Positions 1 to 8,933 are shown, numbered from the stretch's first letter. The stretch: 64,000 nt of DNA from UBA9676 sp963741615 (GCA_963741615.1 CAVUIU010000026.1:247049-311048); one strand, 5' to 3'. A program made the numbers and translations. The notes: generated from the sequence alone by a model not told the origin.

Positions 1-101
1 GCCGTGACGGGCTCGCGGAGGCGCACCCGCCAGTGCGCTGGCCGGCATCCTTGATCCATGGTTCTGCCAGCACGGGATCAGGGACAGTGCAGGATGGAGG
101 A

Positions 102-695
102 ATGAGGGATATCCAAGCCCCAGCTGATGGGCTGCGGTCGGCGATCGAGCGGAGCGGCTACTATCCTGGCCTGGTCGCTGACGCGGTATCGTCCGCCCTG
201 GGCTCCGAGGCTGTTGTCTCGTTCTTCGTGCACCACGACGCGCTGTTCGATCCCGCCATGGAAGTGCGCAGGCACATGAGCGTCCTGGTGCTCACCCCGA
301 CCAGGCTGGTCTACTCACATACCGACGAGAACCCTGCCGAAGACGCTTCGGCCCGCCCGCAGGCGGAGACGAGCACCGAGGCGGTGCGGTTCTCCCGGAT
401 CTCCTCGGTCGCGGTGACCCGGGTCGTGACCGACCCGGCCTCCTATGTGCCCGGGGTGACGATGCCCAGTGAGGTGGTGCTGACCATCGGCTGGAACGTG
501 CTCTCCCACGTGGAACTGGAGCCGGCCCATTGCGGGGACGAGAACTGCGAGGCGGACCACGGCTACAGCGGCACCATTACCGCGGACGACCTGGCGCTGC
601 GGGTCAGCGAGGCGGCCGACGGCGAGGACGCGGTCCGGCAGGTGCTGGCGTTCGCCGGTGCGCTCGCTGAGGCAACGTCACATGCGGGCTCGTGA
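102..695 (+). CDS. DUF5998 family protein
   Basis: Conserved actinobacterial protein of unknown function, about 197 residues. The N-terminal segment with GLRSAIERSGYYP, the central block LVLTPTRLVYSHTDE and the acidic Cys-containing segment CGDENCEADHGY are typical of the DUF5998 family as I remember it. The reading frame stays open upstream to position 33, but I chose the ATG at 102 because a purine-rich GGAGG lies directly before it and homologues start about ten residues before the GLRSAIE block. No signal peptide or membrane segment is visible. The stop codon overlaps the GTG start of the next gene (GTGA), so the two are probably translationally coupled. Confidence 0.85.
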   Translation: MRDIQAPADGLRSAIERSGYYPGLVADAVSSALGSEAVVSFFVHHDALFDPAMEVRRHMSVLVLTPTRLVYSHTDENPAEDASARPQAETSTEAVRFSRISSVAVTRVVTDPASYVPGVTMPSEVVLTIGWNVLSHVELEPAHCGDENCEADHGYSGTITADDLALRVSEAADGEDAVRQVLAFAGALAEATSHAGS

Positions 696-1846
696 TGGGC
701 GGGCTGATGCCAGCCGAGCCTGCCGTCGCGCCGGTCCTGCCCCGCTACGGTGAGCGCAGCCTTCCCGATCTCGCGTCGTCCCTCCTGGCCGCCCTGGGCG
801 TGTCCGGCGAGCGGAACCCGCTCGGCCTGCCGCCCAGCAACCGCGCCTGCCTGCTGGTCGTGGACGGGCTGGGCTGGGAGCTTCTGCGTGACCATCCGGC
901 GGCCGCGCCCTTCCTGTCCGAGCTGGCCCTCAGCGGGGGGCCGCTGACCGCTGGTTTCCCGGCGACCACGGTCACCAGCCTGGGTTCGCTCGGCACCGGC
1001 CGCCCGCCCGGCCAGCACGGGATGCTCGGCTATCAGGTCGCGGTGCCCGGCGAGGGCAAGCTGCTGAACGGCCTTCGCTGGGACAAGTCCGTCGATCCGC
1101 TTGCCTGGCAGCCGGGCGCGACGATCTACGAGCGGGCCGCGGCGGCGGGCGTGAGCACGTACCGGGTCGCGGCCTCGGCGCTGGAGAAAACCGGGCTGTC
1201 TACCGCCGTCATGCGGGGCAATGCCTACCGGCCCGCGGACAGCCTCGGCGCGCTCGCCGCGGAGGCGGCGGAGGCGCTGCGGTGGGCGGATCGCGCGCTT
1301 GTCACCGTGTACCACGCCCACCTTGACAGCACCGGGCACGTGTTCGGCTGCGGGTCAGACGCGTGGCGCTTTCAGCTCGGTCACGTGGACAAGCTGGCGG
1401 AGCAGCTGGCGTCGGCGATCCCGGCGGGGACCCCGCTCTATGTGACCGCCGACCACGGGATGGTCGACGTGGGGCCGGAGGACCGGATCGACGCGGATTC
1501 CACGCCCGGCCTGCTCGACGGGGTCGCGCTGCTGGGCGGCGAACCGCGGGCCCGCCATCTCTACGCCGTTCCCGGCGCGGCCGACGACGTGCTCCAGACA
1601 TGGCGCGACATCATCGGCGACCGGGCCTGGGTGCTCTCGCGTGACGAGGCCGTGGGGGCGGGGTGGTTCGGCCCGGTGGAGCCCTGGCTCGCGGACCGGA
1701 TCGGGGACGTCGTGGTCGCCCCGGCAGGCTCGGTTGCCGTGGTCGCCCGCAAGGCGGAGGCGCTGGAGTCCTCACTCATCGGCATGCACGGCTCACTGAC
1801 CTCGGCCGATCAGCTGGTGCCGCTACTGCACCTGGCGGCCTCGTGA
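692..1846 (+). CDS. Alkaline phosphatase superfamily protein (nucleotide pyrophosphatase/phosphodiesterase type)
   Basis: 384-residue metal-dependent phosphodiesterase-like protein. The N-terminal metal-site segment is LLVVDGLGWELL. FPATTVTSLGSLGTG has the nucleophilic Thr of the NPP/PglZ-like alkaline phosphatase superfamily. Further on come the metal ligands in YHAHLDSTGHVFG and the YVTADHGMVDV motif. No signal peptide is seen, so it is probably cytoplasmic. It starts on a GTG overlapping the stop of the DUF5998 gene by four bases, which suggests one operon. The substrate cannot be deduced from sequence. Confidence 0.88.
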   Translation: MMGGLMPAEPAVAPVLPRYGERSLPDLASSLLAALGVSGERNPLGLPPSNRACLLVVDGLGWELLRDHPAAAPFLSELALSGGPLTAGFPATTVTSLGSLGTGRPPGQHGMLGYQVAVPGEGKLLNGLRWDKSVDPLAWQPGATIYERAAAAGVSTYRVAASALEKTGLSTAVMRGNAYRPADSLGALAAEAAEALRWADRALVTVYHAHLDSTGHVFGCGSDAWRFQLGHVDKLAEQLASAIPAGTPLYVTADHGMVDVGPEDRIDADSTPGLLDGVALLGGEPRARHLYAVPGAADDVLQTWRDIIGDRAWVLSRDEAVGAGWFGPVEPWLADRIGDVVVAPAGSVAVVARKAEALESSLIGMHGSLTSADQLVPLLHLAAS

Positions 1847-2080
1847 CGGCCATGCCGCGCCGCCGCTGGGTGCCCGCAGCGCGCCGCTGGCAGATGTGAC
1901 ATCGCTCGCGCGGGGCTGACCTGCGGGACGGGATTTCCCGGCCGGGCGGAACCGTGCGGCGCCCGGCTCCGTCCAAGGGGTGTGGCCCGGACGGCCATGC
2001 CCAGCCCGGCCACGGCCGGCCGGGAATGGCCCGGATGGAGGGAGCCAGCGACGGTGTTTCAGATTCGGCCGGCGAGTGCG

Positions 2081-2590
2081 ATGAGCCGTGGGCTGCTGGC
2101 CACGGTCACCGTCGGCATCATGACCGGGGTCGCCGCGTGCGGCGGCGTGGTAGCCGGGTCGCACAGCCATCCTGCCGCGGTGAGTGGCAGCGCGGCACCG
2201 GGTGCCGCGCCCTTGTGTGCGAACGCGGCGAACCCGGATCGTCTGGTGGTCAGCCTCAGCTCCGGCATCGCGACGAGCCATGTTCACCAGGTGCTCCCGG
2301 CCGGCATGACGATCAGCGATCCGGCGCGGGTGCGGGCCGTGGCGACCGCGCTGTGCGGGCTGCCCACAATGGCCCACACGCAGGTGCAGTGCCCCGCGGA
2401 TTTCGGTAGCGCCTACCGGCTGGCCTTCTTCGCCGCCGGGCGGCCGTTCCCGCTGGTCGTGGTCAAGACCACCGGCTGCCGTTCGGTATCGGGACTGGGG
2501 CCGGCCAGGACGACATCGGGATCGTTCTGGAGCCTGCTGCGCAGGGATATCGGCACCAGCCGCGGTGCGGGCGGGACTCTGTCTTCGTGA
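2081..2590 (+). CDS. Putative secreted lipoprotein
   Basis: Starting at ATG 2081, the 169-residue product begins MSRGLLATVTVGIMTGVAACGG: a short basic N-terminus, a hydrophobic stretch and a lipobox-like VAAC. It therefore looks like a lipid-anchored extracytoplasmic protein. The mature part is Ala/Gly/Ser-rich at first, then holds a compact domain with several Cys (PLCAN, TALCGL, QVQCPAD, TTGCRS). No family was recognised. The frame is open further upstream (to 1982), but that extension would bury the signal peptide. Confidence 0.6.
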   Translation: MSRGLLATVTVGIMTGVAACGGVVAGSHSHPAAVSGSAAPGAAPLCANAANPDRLVVSLSSGIATSHVHQVLPAGMTISDPARVRAVATALCGLPTMAHTQVQCPADFGSAYRLAFFAAGRPFPLVVVKTTGCRSVSGLGPARTTSGSFWSLLRRDIGTSRGAGGTLSS

Positions 2591-2677
2591 TTGTCCTGCC
2601 CGGCGCGCTCCCCGCTTCCGCCTGACTCGTCACGGCCGGGTTCTGCCCGGCGATCCAGGATGCAGGCCGGCAGCAGG

Positions 2678-3187
2678 TCAGGACGGCGGGGCGAGGTCGT
2701 GGCGGGCTGTGAGCACCAGCCAGGTGAGAGCCCCGGTGATGACCGCCGGGGTGGCTGGTGCCGGGCCGGCCACGACGACGGCCGCCGCGCTCACCGCCGC
2801 GGTGGCGGCCAGCCTCAGTGCCAGCAGCACCGGCCGCCCGTTCCGGACCCGTGCCGGTAACCGTGCCAGGCGCGCAGGCAACCGCCGCCAGCGCTGCCGC
2901 TGCCCCTGGCCGGTCACGCGCCCAAAACCTGCCAGGCCAGGAAAGCCCGGGCGCCCGCGGGCCCCGGCAAGATCGGCCAGCGCCTCGCCGCGGCCGAATC
3001 TGGTGCGCAGCGTCGTGTAGGCGGCTGCCGCGGCCGCGAAGCGGGCCGGGTCACCGCCGTCGGCCCGATCGGGATGGGTCGCGGCCGCTATCCGCCGCCA
3101 CGCTGCCCGCACCTCGTCGTCGCCGACCCACGGCTGCGCGGGCAGGCCGAGGGCGGCGAACGCGTCGGTTCGGCGGGGCGGGCTCAT
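2678..3187 (-). CDS. J-domain (DnaJ-like) membrane protein
   Basis: 169 residues. The first 65 form a J domain: FAALGLPAQPWVGDDEVRAA is followed by THPDRADGG, which contains the invariant HPD tripeptide needed to stimulate Hsp70 ATPase. A basic Arg-rich linker follows, then a hydrophobic Ala/Val-rich segment (about residues 120-155) that probably makes one or two membrane passes. It is therefore a candidate membrane-tethered DnaK co-chaperone rather than classical DnaJ, since it lacks the G/F region and zinc fingers. It is divergent to the FHA gene across a 465-bp gap. Confidence 0.75.
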   Translation of the reverse strand: MSPPRRTDAFAALGLPAQPWVGDDEVRAAWRRIAAATHPDRADGGDPARFAAAAAAYTTLRTRFGRGEALADLAGARGRPGFPGLAGFGRVTGQGQRQRWRRLPARLARLPARVRNGRPVLLALRLAATAAVSAAAVVVAGPAPATPAVITGALTWLVLTARHDLAPPS

Positions 3188-3652
3188 CCCGGCTTCCCGC
3201 CGCAGGCCGCTCCGGCCGGCCAGGGGAGTAAGGCCACGAAGTGAGTGTACGAGGCCCGGCGGCTACGGCGGCCGGGATGGGCTCAGCCGCATGCCCGGAG
3301 CGAGATGCCAGCGCGTGGCCGCCGGTTCCCCCAGGACCGCGCGGGCGGGAGCGAACCCCCGCTACGCGCTCCCGCCCGCGCCGTGACCTGCGGTCCGGCC
3401 CGGGCCCGCCTGCCAAGTGGAAGACAGGTCCGGCGGTTTCACATCCGCACCTCGCCCCGGACAGACCAAGCCAATCGCGGGAACAGGCGCAGTGCCATCC
3501 CCGGATTCCTGGATCCGCCTGCCACGACGCCCCGGCCTAGACTGCTCCCTACCTGGTCCGTGTCACCGCTGACCCGCTCCTATTCCCGGCAGTCCCCGCA
3601 CGTCCGCCGAATCCGGGCGCCGTGCCCCGTTGAACCCACAGGCAGGAAGGCT
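3188..3652. other. Intergenic region between divergent genes, with a long GC hairpin
   Basis: No convincing gene here. The region separates the divergently transcribed J-domain and FHA genes. It contains a perfect 15-bp inverted repeat (3339-3353 with 3367-3381, loop 13 nt). A TAGACT hexamer at about 3538 could be a -10 element for the FHA gene, but no clear -35 element is seen. Confidence 0.4.
3339..3381. repeat. 15-bp perfect inverted repeat (hairpin)
   Basis: The left arm GCGCGGGCGGGAGCG at 3339-3353 is the exact reverse complement of 3367-3381, with a 13-nt loop. It lies between two divergent start sites, where a terminator for either neighbour makes little sense. It may act in the FHA-gene leader or be a structural element. 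Confidence 0.6.
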
Positions 3653-4486
3653 ATGCAGAACCGGTCCACCTCCTCGATGGCTGCCCGGGTGAGCACGCCG
3701 TCGGGACTGGTGGTGGGAATCCCCCAGGGTGGCCGTCTCGTCTTCGGCAGGGGCCCGGACGCCGATGTGACTGTCGCGGCCGGCCGTGGGCTTTCGCGCC
3801 GCGCGGGGGTGATCAGCGCAGTGGCGGGCGGCGCTTGGATAGCCAATATCAGCCAGACGCATGCCCTGTACGCCGAGGGGGATGGGTACCGGATCAGGCT
3901 GCCCCGGATGGAGGAGCACGGGGAGCCGTCCGGTGGCTGGTTCCTGCGCTCGGGCACGGCCCTGGTCGGCTCCCGCGCCATGCTGGATGAGGGGCAGCCG
4001 CTGTCGGTGATGGTCGCCGGGCAGGGCGAATGGGGCATGAACGAGGACGGTCCCCGCATCCTGCAAGATGGGGACCCGACGCTGCTGCCGATCTACCTCG
4101 ATCCGATGACCAAGCTGTTTCTCGTCGCGCTGATGTGGTGCCGGCCCTGGCTCCTGGACCCCGCCGCGGCTACGCCGCTGCCGCGGACGCCTGAGATCGC
4201 CCGGGCCGCGCTCGAGGTGACCGGCGCCTACCACGAACTGGAGCGCTTCGACCGTGACCCGGCCTTTCGCGACCGGCTGTCCGCCCGGGTCGCCGAGCAC
4301 ATCAAGGTGCTCCGGCACAAGATCACCGACCGGGGCCTCGTCCGCGCGGATACCCGGCTGTCCGACGAGGTGGTGGTGCGGGTGCTCATCGAGCACGGCA
4401 TCATCACCACTGCCGATCTGGGCCGGCTGAACGATCCGGCCTGGTGTTCCCGGCAAGAGGACCTGTGGTGGACGCAGGCGCCGTGA
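3653..4486 (+). CDS. FHA domain-containing protein
   Basis: 277 residues from ATG 3653, chosen because GGAAGG (3645-3650) lies just upstream. Residues about 13-95 resemble a forkhead-associated domain: RLVFGRGPDADVTV has the phosphothreonine-binding GR signature and GLSRRAGVISAV matches the SRxH-like strand, with Ala in place of His. The C-terminal half is helical and charged, with a segment RVAEHIKVLRHKITDRG that resembles a winged-helix recognition region, though this is unproven. The gene converges on the Ser/Thr kinase with only 5 bp between stop codons. A functional pair, in which the FHA protein reads kinase-made phospho-Thr, is a reasonable inference. Confidence 0.7.
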   Translation: MQNRSTSSMAARVSTPSGLVVGIPQGGRLVFGRGPDADVTVAAGRGLSRRAGVISAVAGGAWIANISQTHALYAEGDGYRIRLPRMEEHGEPSGGWFLRSGTALVGSRAMLDEGQPLSVMVAGQGEWGMNEDGPRILQDGDPTLLPIYLDPMTKLFLVALMWCRPWLLDPAAATPLPRTPEIARAALEVTGAYHELERFDRDPAFRDRLSARVAEHIKVLRHKITDRGLVRADTRLSDEVVVRVLIEHGIITTADLGRLNDPAWCSRQEDLWWTQAP

Positions 4487-4491
4487 ACGCG

Positions 4492-6132
4492 TCAGGGACC
4501 CACCGGGCTCTGGCCGGAGGGCGGCAGGTTGACCCGGAAGCTGGCCCGTGCCCGGCGCCCGCCGGGGCCGGTCACCACGACGTGGTACACCCCCGGCGGG
4601 ATCTGCCGGAGGAAGAACTCGTGCCCCTGGTTGACCGCGTAGTTGAAGGTGCCCTGAAGGTCCACCACCGGCCGGGCGGGCGACGCGCCGTAGCCGGTCA
4701 GGGTCACCGTGACCCGGCTGCGCGGAGCCCAGCCGGTGCCGTGGATCAGGAACTCGGTAGCTGGGTCACCGATGGGCTGGAGCATCACGATCTGCGGTGA
4801 GCCGCTGGCTACGGCGGGGAACGCCGACGGAGGTGGCCCAGGTGGCAGGCCCGGGAGTCCCCCGGTCGTGGCGGGCTTGGTCCCGCCGGCCAGCAGGGTA
4901 CCCACGAGGATCCCGCCGCCCAGCAGCACGGCAGTGCCGGCCAGGGCCGCCACGATCAGGCCGGTGGTCCGGCGCCGGTGCCCGGCCGGGCGGGGCAACG
5001 CGGTGACCGCGGTGCCCCCGCTCCGCCCCTCACGCTTCCCGCTCCGCCAGCGCGGGCGGCGGAGGGCGGACGGCGGAGCTGACAACGCCGTCTGAGAGCC
5101 GAATGTGGCCTCATCGCCGCTGCCGTCGCCCGTTCCGTCATCCGTGTCGTCGCTGGTGCCCTCGCCGATGCCGCCATGGGCGCCGTTCCCGGAGCCGCCG
5201 CTGGCGGCACGGACGACCTGCCGGGGGCCGTGCTGATATCCGCTGATCATGGCCATCGCCGGGGCGGGGAGGTAGGCGTGCGCCGAGCCCGGGCTCGCCG
5301 GGGCGGCTACGAAAGGCCCGAGCTGGTCGAGCAGGGCGGCCGACGTGGGGCGCTGACGCGGACTCCGGTCCAGGCAGGAGGTGACGATGCTGGTCAGTTC
5401 CGCGGGCAGCCCGGAGAGGTCGGGCGGTTCGGTCGCCAGCCTGACCAGCACGTCCATGACGGTCTCCCCCTGGTAGGGAGGGTGCCCGGTGGCGGCGAAG
5501 GCCAGCGTCGCGCCGAGGGAGAACACGTCGCTCGCCATCGACGCCTGCCGGGTGTCGCGTGCCTGCTCGGGAGCCATGTAAGCGGGCGTACCGACGGCCC
5601 CGTGGGTGACCGTGAGCTGGATGCGCTCGGCCGCCCTGGCCACCCCGAAGTCGATCACCCGTGGCCCGTCCGGCGAGACAAGCACATTGGAGGGTTTCAG
5701 GTCCCGGTGCACCAGGCCGGCGCTGTGGATCGACTCCAGCGCCTCCGCGCAGCCGGCCGCGAGCCATCTGGCAGCAGGCACGGGCAGCGGGCCGCACTCG
5801 GCCACCAGCTGGCTCAGTGAGGGTGCGGGAACGTAGGCCGTGGCCAACCAGGGCATGTCGGCCTCGGGGTCGGCCGCGACCACCGCCGCCGTGAACACGC
5901 CACTGACCCGCCGGGCCGCGGCCACCTCGTGCGCGAAGCGCGAACGGAACCCGGCCTCGTCGGCGAGCTCGATCTTGATTGTCTTGACCGCGACCAGCCG
6001 TCCGGCGGGGGAGCGGCCCAGGTACACCCGGCCCATGGCGCCCGCTCCCAGGCGGCCGAGTAACACGTAGGGCCCGATCCGTTCCGGGTCCCACCGGCGC
6101 AGCTGCTCCAGCGTGAGTTGCGGCACGATCAT
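4492..6132 (-). CDS. Transmembrane serine/threonine protein kinase (PknB-like)
   Basis: About 546 residues. The N-terminal kinase domain (about residues 18-275) has the glycine loop GRLGAGAMGRVY, the AVKTIK lysine, catalytic loop HRDLKPSN, metal-binding DFG and the activation-segment end GTPAYMAPEQ. A low-complexity acidic/Gly linker follows, then basic residues and one membrane segment (LIVAALAGTAVLLGGGILVG). The extracytoplasmic tail of about 110 residues looks like a small beta-sandwich; there are no PASTA repeats. Either GTG 6135 or ATG 6132 could be the start; a G-rich Shine-Dalgarno sequence overlaps them, and I favour ATG. A palindrome-rich promoter region lies upstream. Confidence 0.92.
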   Translation of the reverse strand: MIVPQLTLEQLRRWDPERIGPYVLLGRLGAGAMGRVYLGRSPAGRLVAVKTIKIELADEAGFRSRFAHEVAAARRVSGVFTAAVVAADPEADMPWLATAYVPAPSLSQLVAECGPLPVPAARWLAAGCAEALESIHSAGLVHRDLKPSNVLVSPDGPRVIDFGVARAAERIQLTVTHGAVGTPAYMAPEQARDTRQASMASDVFSLGATLAFAATGHPPYQGETVMDVLVRLATEPPDLSGLPAELTSIVTSCLDRSPRQRPTSAALLDQLGPFVAAPASPGSAHAYLPAPAMAMISGYQHGPRQVVRAASGGSGNGAHGGIGEGTSDDTDDGTGDGSGDEATFGSQTALSAPPSALRRPRWRSGKREGRSGGTAVTALPRPAGHRRRTTGLIVAALAGTAVLLGGGILVGTLLAGGTKPATTGGLPGLPPGPPPSAFPAVASGSPQIVMLQPIGDPATEFLIHGTGWAPRSRVTVTLTGYGASPARPVVDLQGTFNYAVNQGHEFFLRQIPPGVYHVVVTGPGGRRARASFRVNLPPSGQSPVGP

Positions 6133-6135
6133 CAC

Positions 6136-6675
6136 CCCCCTGGCCGGGTCACCGGGACATTATGATGCCGGATCCGCCGGGTTCCGTACCCTACCCGGTA
6201 GCAGCTATCAGGCTTGGCTTCCGGCACAGGTATCCGGTATCCGGTACCGGATATCTGATACCGGTATCCGGTACCGCGGAAGTCACCGGCGATATGGACG
6301 CCGGCCGCGTCGCGTCGCTGCCGCGAGGGACGGCGTTCGACGGCTGGCTGACAATCCGGTTGTGATCGTCGCCGCCGTCGTCGCCTGGGTCGCCCCCGGT
6401 CAGATTCTGACGGTGGCTGCCGCAGCCGCAACAGGCACCCGCCCCTGCAGAACCCCCGGACGCCCCGGCGGGCACGGCTGACCGGGCCGTCCCCGCTGCG
6501 CAGGGAACAGGCCCGGGTCAATGACCGAGGAGGGAGACGATGCCGGCCGCCGAGGATCCGACATCTACGGCGCGGCGCCGAATCGCCGGCACCCCGCGGC
6601 CCAGAACACCTCATCCGGCGCTATCGGGCGCATAACCGGCCGTTGGGGACGGTGAGCACCTTAGGGCCGCCGGGC
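6136..6675. other. Intergenic region upstream of the kinase, rich in palindromes
   Basis: About 540 bp with no convincing coding frame. The kinase-proximal half contains a nested palindrome array (6229-6275). The rest (6290-6675) shows nothing I can name. Confidence 0.4.
6229..6275. promoter_or_regulatory. Nested palindromes, candidate operator upstream of the Ser/Thr kinase
   Basis: Two perfect palindromes, TATCCGGTACCGGATA (6238-6253) and GATACCGGTATC (6257-6268), lie within a run that repeats the GGTATCC unit three times. The array is about 100-140 bp upstream of the kinase start. Iterated dyads of this kind suggest binding of a dimeric regulator, but I do not recognise the motif. Confidence 0.45.
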
Positions 6676-7005
6676 TCAGCCGTCCTGTGCCGACTCGGCG
6701 TCTTCTATCGCCAATTCGATGGCCAGATCGAGCGCTTCCACCATCTTGGCGGCCGCCGAGGCGGTACGCGGGGTGCCCACGATCGGCGCCACCGCGACCA
6801 GCACATCCTGGGCGTCAGCGGCGGTCAGCCCCACATCCGCAGAGGGCCCGGCGTGCAGCAGGTAGGACGATACCGGGGCATCGACGGCGACCAGGGCCGC
6901 CAGCCGGACGAGCATCAGCGAACGCGGGTCCAGCTCGGTCCGCTCCACTGACACCGCGTTGATATCGAGCAGGGCCTCCATCACGGGGGCATCTCCAACA
7001 GCCAT
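6676..7005 (-). CDS. Carboxymuconolactone decarboxylase (CMD/AhpD-like) family protein
   Basis: 109 residues of all-alpha CMD-type fold. Recognisable blocks are LDPRSLMLVRLAALVA, then SSYLLHAGPSADVGLT and DVLVAVAPIVGTPRTASA. The CxxC redox motif of AhpD is absent, so peroxidase activity is not expected. AGGAGA sits about 8 nt before the ATG. A DosR-like box is centred about 70 nt upstream of the start, so hypoxia or redox control is inferred. Confidence 0.75.
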   Translation of the reverse strand: MAVGDAPVMEALLDINAVSVERTELDPRSLMLVRLAALVAVDAPVSSYLLHAGPSADVGLTAADAQDVLVAVAPIVGTPRTASAAAKMVEALDLAIELAIEDAESAQDG

Positions 7006-7067
7006 GGTTCAGTCTCCTAGTTCGGGTGAACGTACTGGTCGGCAACCCATCGGCGACAGCGTCGATG

Positions 7068-7081
7068 GGGACTTTCGGTGC
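7068..7081 (-). promoter_or_regulatory. DosR/DevR-like box upstream of the CMD-family gene
   Basis: GGGACTTTCGGTGC, 63-76 nt upstream of the ATG at 7005. It matches the motif found upstream of eight other genes in this window except for its last bases. Confidence 0.45.
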
Positions 7082-7119
7082 GCCAAGGCACAAGGCCTGC
7101 CAGGCGCGGATACAGCCTG

Positions 7120-7497
7120 CTAGGACGTGGCGGCCGCGGTGGCTTCCTCGACGGCCTCGTAGGAGACAGGATGAGTCTCTGCGGTTCCGCCCAGCTCACT
7201 TAGCTTGTCAGCCACGAAGCCGACTTCGCAAACGGGGGCCAGCACGCCGACGGCGGCCTTGCCGCCTGCCAGTTCCCTGCCGATCCGGTCGCGATCAGCC
7301 TCATCGAGTCCCAGATTCTTGTGGTGAAGGGCGCCGAGCAGCGCGCCGCCGATCAGACCCGCGGCGAGCCCGAACGGGGTGCACAGCGCCACGACGGCGC
7401 CGATACCGGCACCCTTGCACCAGCTGCGCTTGCGCGCTAGCCGCGCCGGGCAGTAGCTCCGGGGCATGAGTCTGCCCGCCACAGGTCCCGGGGGCAT
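7120..7497 (-). CDS. DUF1269-like membrane protein, N-terminally shortened
   Basis: 125 residues. The region from KGAGIGAVVALCTPFGLAAG through LIGGALLGALHHKNLGLD and the following helical part resembles the C-terminal two thirds of DUF1269-type proteins: a glycine-zipper membrane hairpin followed by a soluble domain ending VADKLSELG. The usual N-terminal soluble segment of about 60 residues is missing and is not found in other frames directly upstream, so the gene may be truncated at its 5' end. ATG 7497 is the longest start and an internal ATG at 7467 is possible. It lies just upstream of the CMD gene on the same strand. Confidence 0.55.
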   Translation of the reverse strand: MPPGPVAGRLMPRSYCPARLARKRSWCKGAGIGAVVALCTPFGLAAGLIGGALLGALHHKNLGLDEADRDRIGRELAGGKAAVGVLAPVCEVGFVADKLSELGGTAETHPVSYEAVEEATAAATS

Positions 7498-7616
7498 CCC
7501 GGGTTCGCGGGAACAGGCCGGGTTCGCTCAGCACAAGGGCCCGGCATGGCCAGCCGGTCGTGATCGTTGCGCATCCGCATGCGGCAGAGTCGGCCGGGGA
7601 GGGAGACAGGGATTCG

Positions 7617-8933
7617 TCACTGCGGCGCGCTGCCGCCTGCGTTCGGATGGCCGCGGAAGCGGGCCAGCTGCCAGAGGCTGGGCCAGTCGAAGGCCGGCTT
7701 GGGAGCAGGAACGCCGGGACGGTCTTTGGGGACCAGCACCCTGAGTACCCCGGGCCGGATGGTGCAGCGCACCGGCGCTGGCATCATGATCGTCTCGCCG
7801 TCGATGCCGACGGGGACTTCGGGTGCGTTGGCGTCGATGGTGACCTCCTTCGCGGTGCCAAAGGTCAGCCCGTGGCCCTTCCCGCGGCGGATGAGCCCGA
7901 TCGCCTGTCCGGCGCTGTCCACCGTCACGCCCACGAAGCCAAGCGTCCCGGTGTCGAGCCGGGCGCGCCTGCCGAGACCCGCGATATCGCCCATCTCGTA
8001 CGGGTTGTTGCTCACCAGCAGGGCCTGCGGCCCTTCGATCGTGGTGTCGCCCGCGCGGGCCGACAGCCGGGCACCGCGGTGACCTTTCAGCAGGTCGGGC
8101 ATCGTCTGCAGGGTCGTGCCCCGCTTGTCGTCGCGGTAGGCCGGGCTCTCCACCACCTCGGCGTAGGCGCCGAAGGACGCGTTGTTCACGAACGTGCGGT
8201 CACCGATGATGCCAAGATCAATCCGCAGCTCCTCGCCGTCGGTGAGAGCATCGAGGCAGGTGGACGGGTCCTCCCGGTTCAGCCCCAGATCCAGCGCGAA
8301 GTGGTTGCGGGTGCCGGCGCTGATCACCAGGAACGGCAGATCATGTTCCGCCGCGATCCCCGCCACAAGCGCCTGGGTCCCGTCACCCCCGGCCACTCCG
8401 AGCAGGTCGCAACCCTCGGTCACCGCTTTGCGGGCCAGGGCCGCGACATCCACGATTTCCGGGCCCTCCAGCATGGCCACGTGCGCACCCAGCTTCTGGG
8501 CCTTCTCCTTCAGCCCGAACTTGACCACCTTCCCACCACCCGAGCGCGGGTTCATCACGATGAACGCGCGTTTCGCCGGGGACGCCGGGTAGGTCGGCAT
8601 GGCCGCGTCCTCGCCGCCGGTGCTCAGCGACGCCCGGGCCGTCACGACCGCGAGCAGGGCGAGCACGATCGAGAGGATCGCCACCCAGATCAGGTGTTTC
8701 CACCCGTAGAGCACAAGGATGGCGATGGGCGCGGCGACCACCAGGGCGAACGCGAGCCACCGCAGCACGCCTCTGTTCGCGAGGAACCAGTACCCGCCTG
8801 CCAGGACCACGCACACGCCAAGCACGCCGATACCCACCAGCGCCAGGGTGCGCAGCCCCGCAAAACCAATCAGCACCGCCGCCGCCGCCAGCATCAGCAC
8901 CAACGACAAGCGGGCCAGCCAGCGCTTGTTCAC
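7617..8933 (-). CDS. Membrane-anchored diacylglycerol/lipid kinase-like protein
   Basis: 438 residues. The first about 110 residues carry four hydrophobic segments. The C-terminal about 310 form a DAGK catalytic domain: FIVMNPRSGGGK is the nucleotide-binding start, GVAGGDGTQAL is the hallmark GGDGT motif, and SAGTRNHFALDLGL and VNNASFGAY are the further conserved blocks. Probable role: phosphorylation of a lipid such as diacylglycerol at the membrane; the true substrate is not evident. The start is GTG 8933 with GGAG five bases upstream. Confidence 0.87.
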   Translation of the reverse strand: MNKRWLARLSLVLMLAAAAVLIGFAGLRTLALVGIGVLGVCVVLAGGYWFLANRGVLRWLAFALVVAAPIAILVLYGWKHLIWVAILSIVLALLAVVTARASLSTGGEDAAMPTYPASPAKRAFIVMNPRSGGGKVVKFGLKEKAQKLGAHVAMLEGPEIVDVAALARKAVTEGCDLLGVAGGDGTQALVAGIAAEHDLPFLVISAGTRNHFALDLGLNREDPSTCLDALTDGEELRIDLGIIGDRTFVNNASFGAYAEVVESPAYRDDKRGTTLQTMPDLLKGHRGARLSARAGDTTIEGPQALLVSNNPYEMGDIAGLGRRARLDTGTLGFVGVTVDSAGQAIGLIRRGKGHGLTFGTAKEVTIDANAPEVPVGIDGETIMMPAPVRCTIRPGVLRVLVPKDRPGVPAPKPAFDWPSLWQLARFRGHPNAGGSAPQ

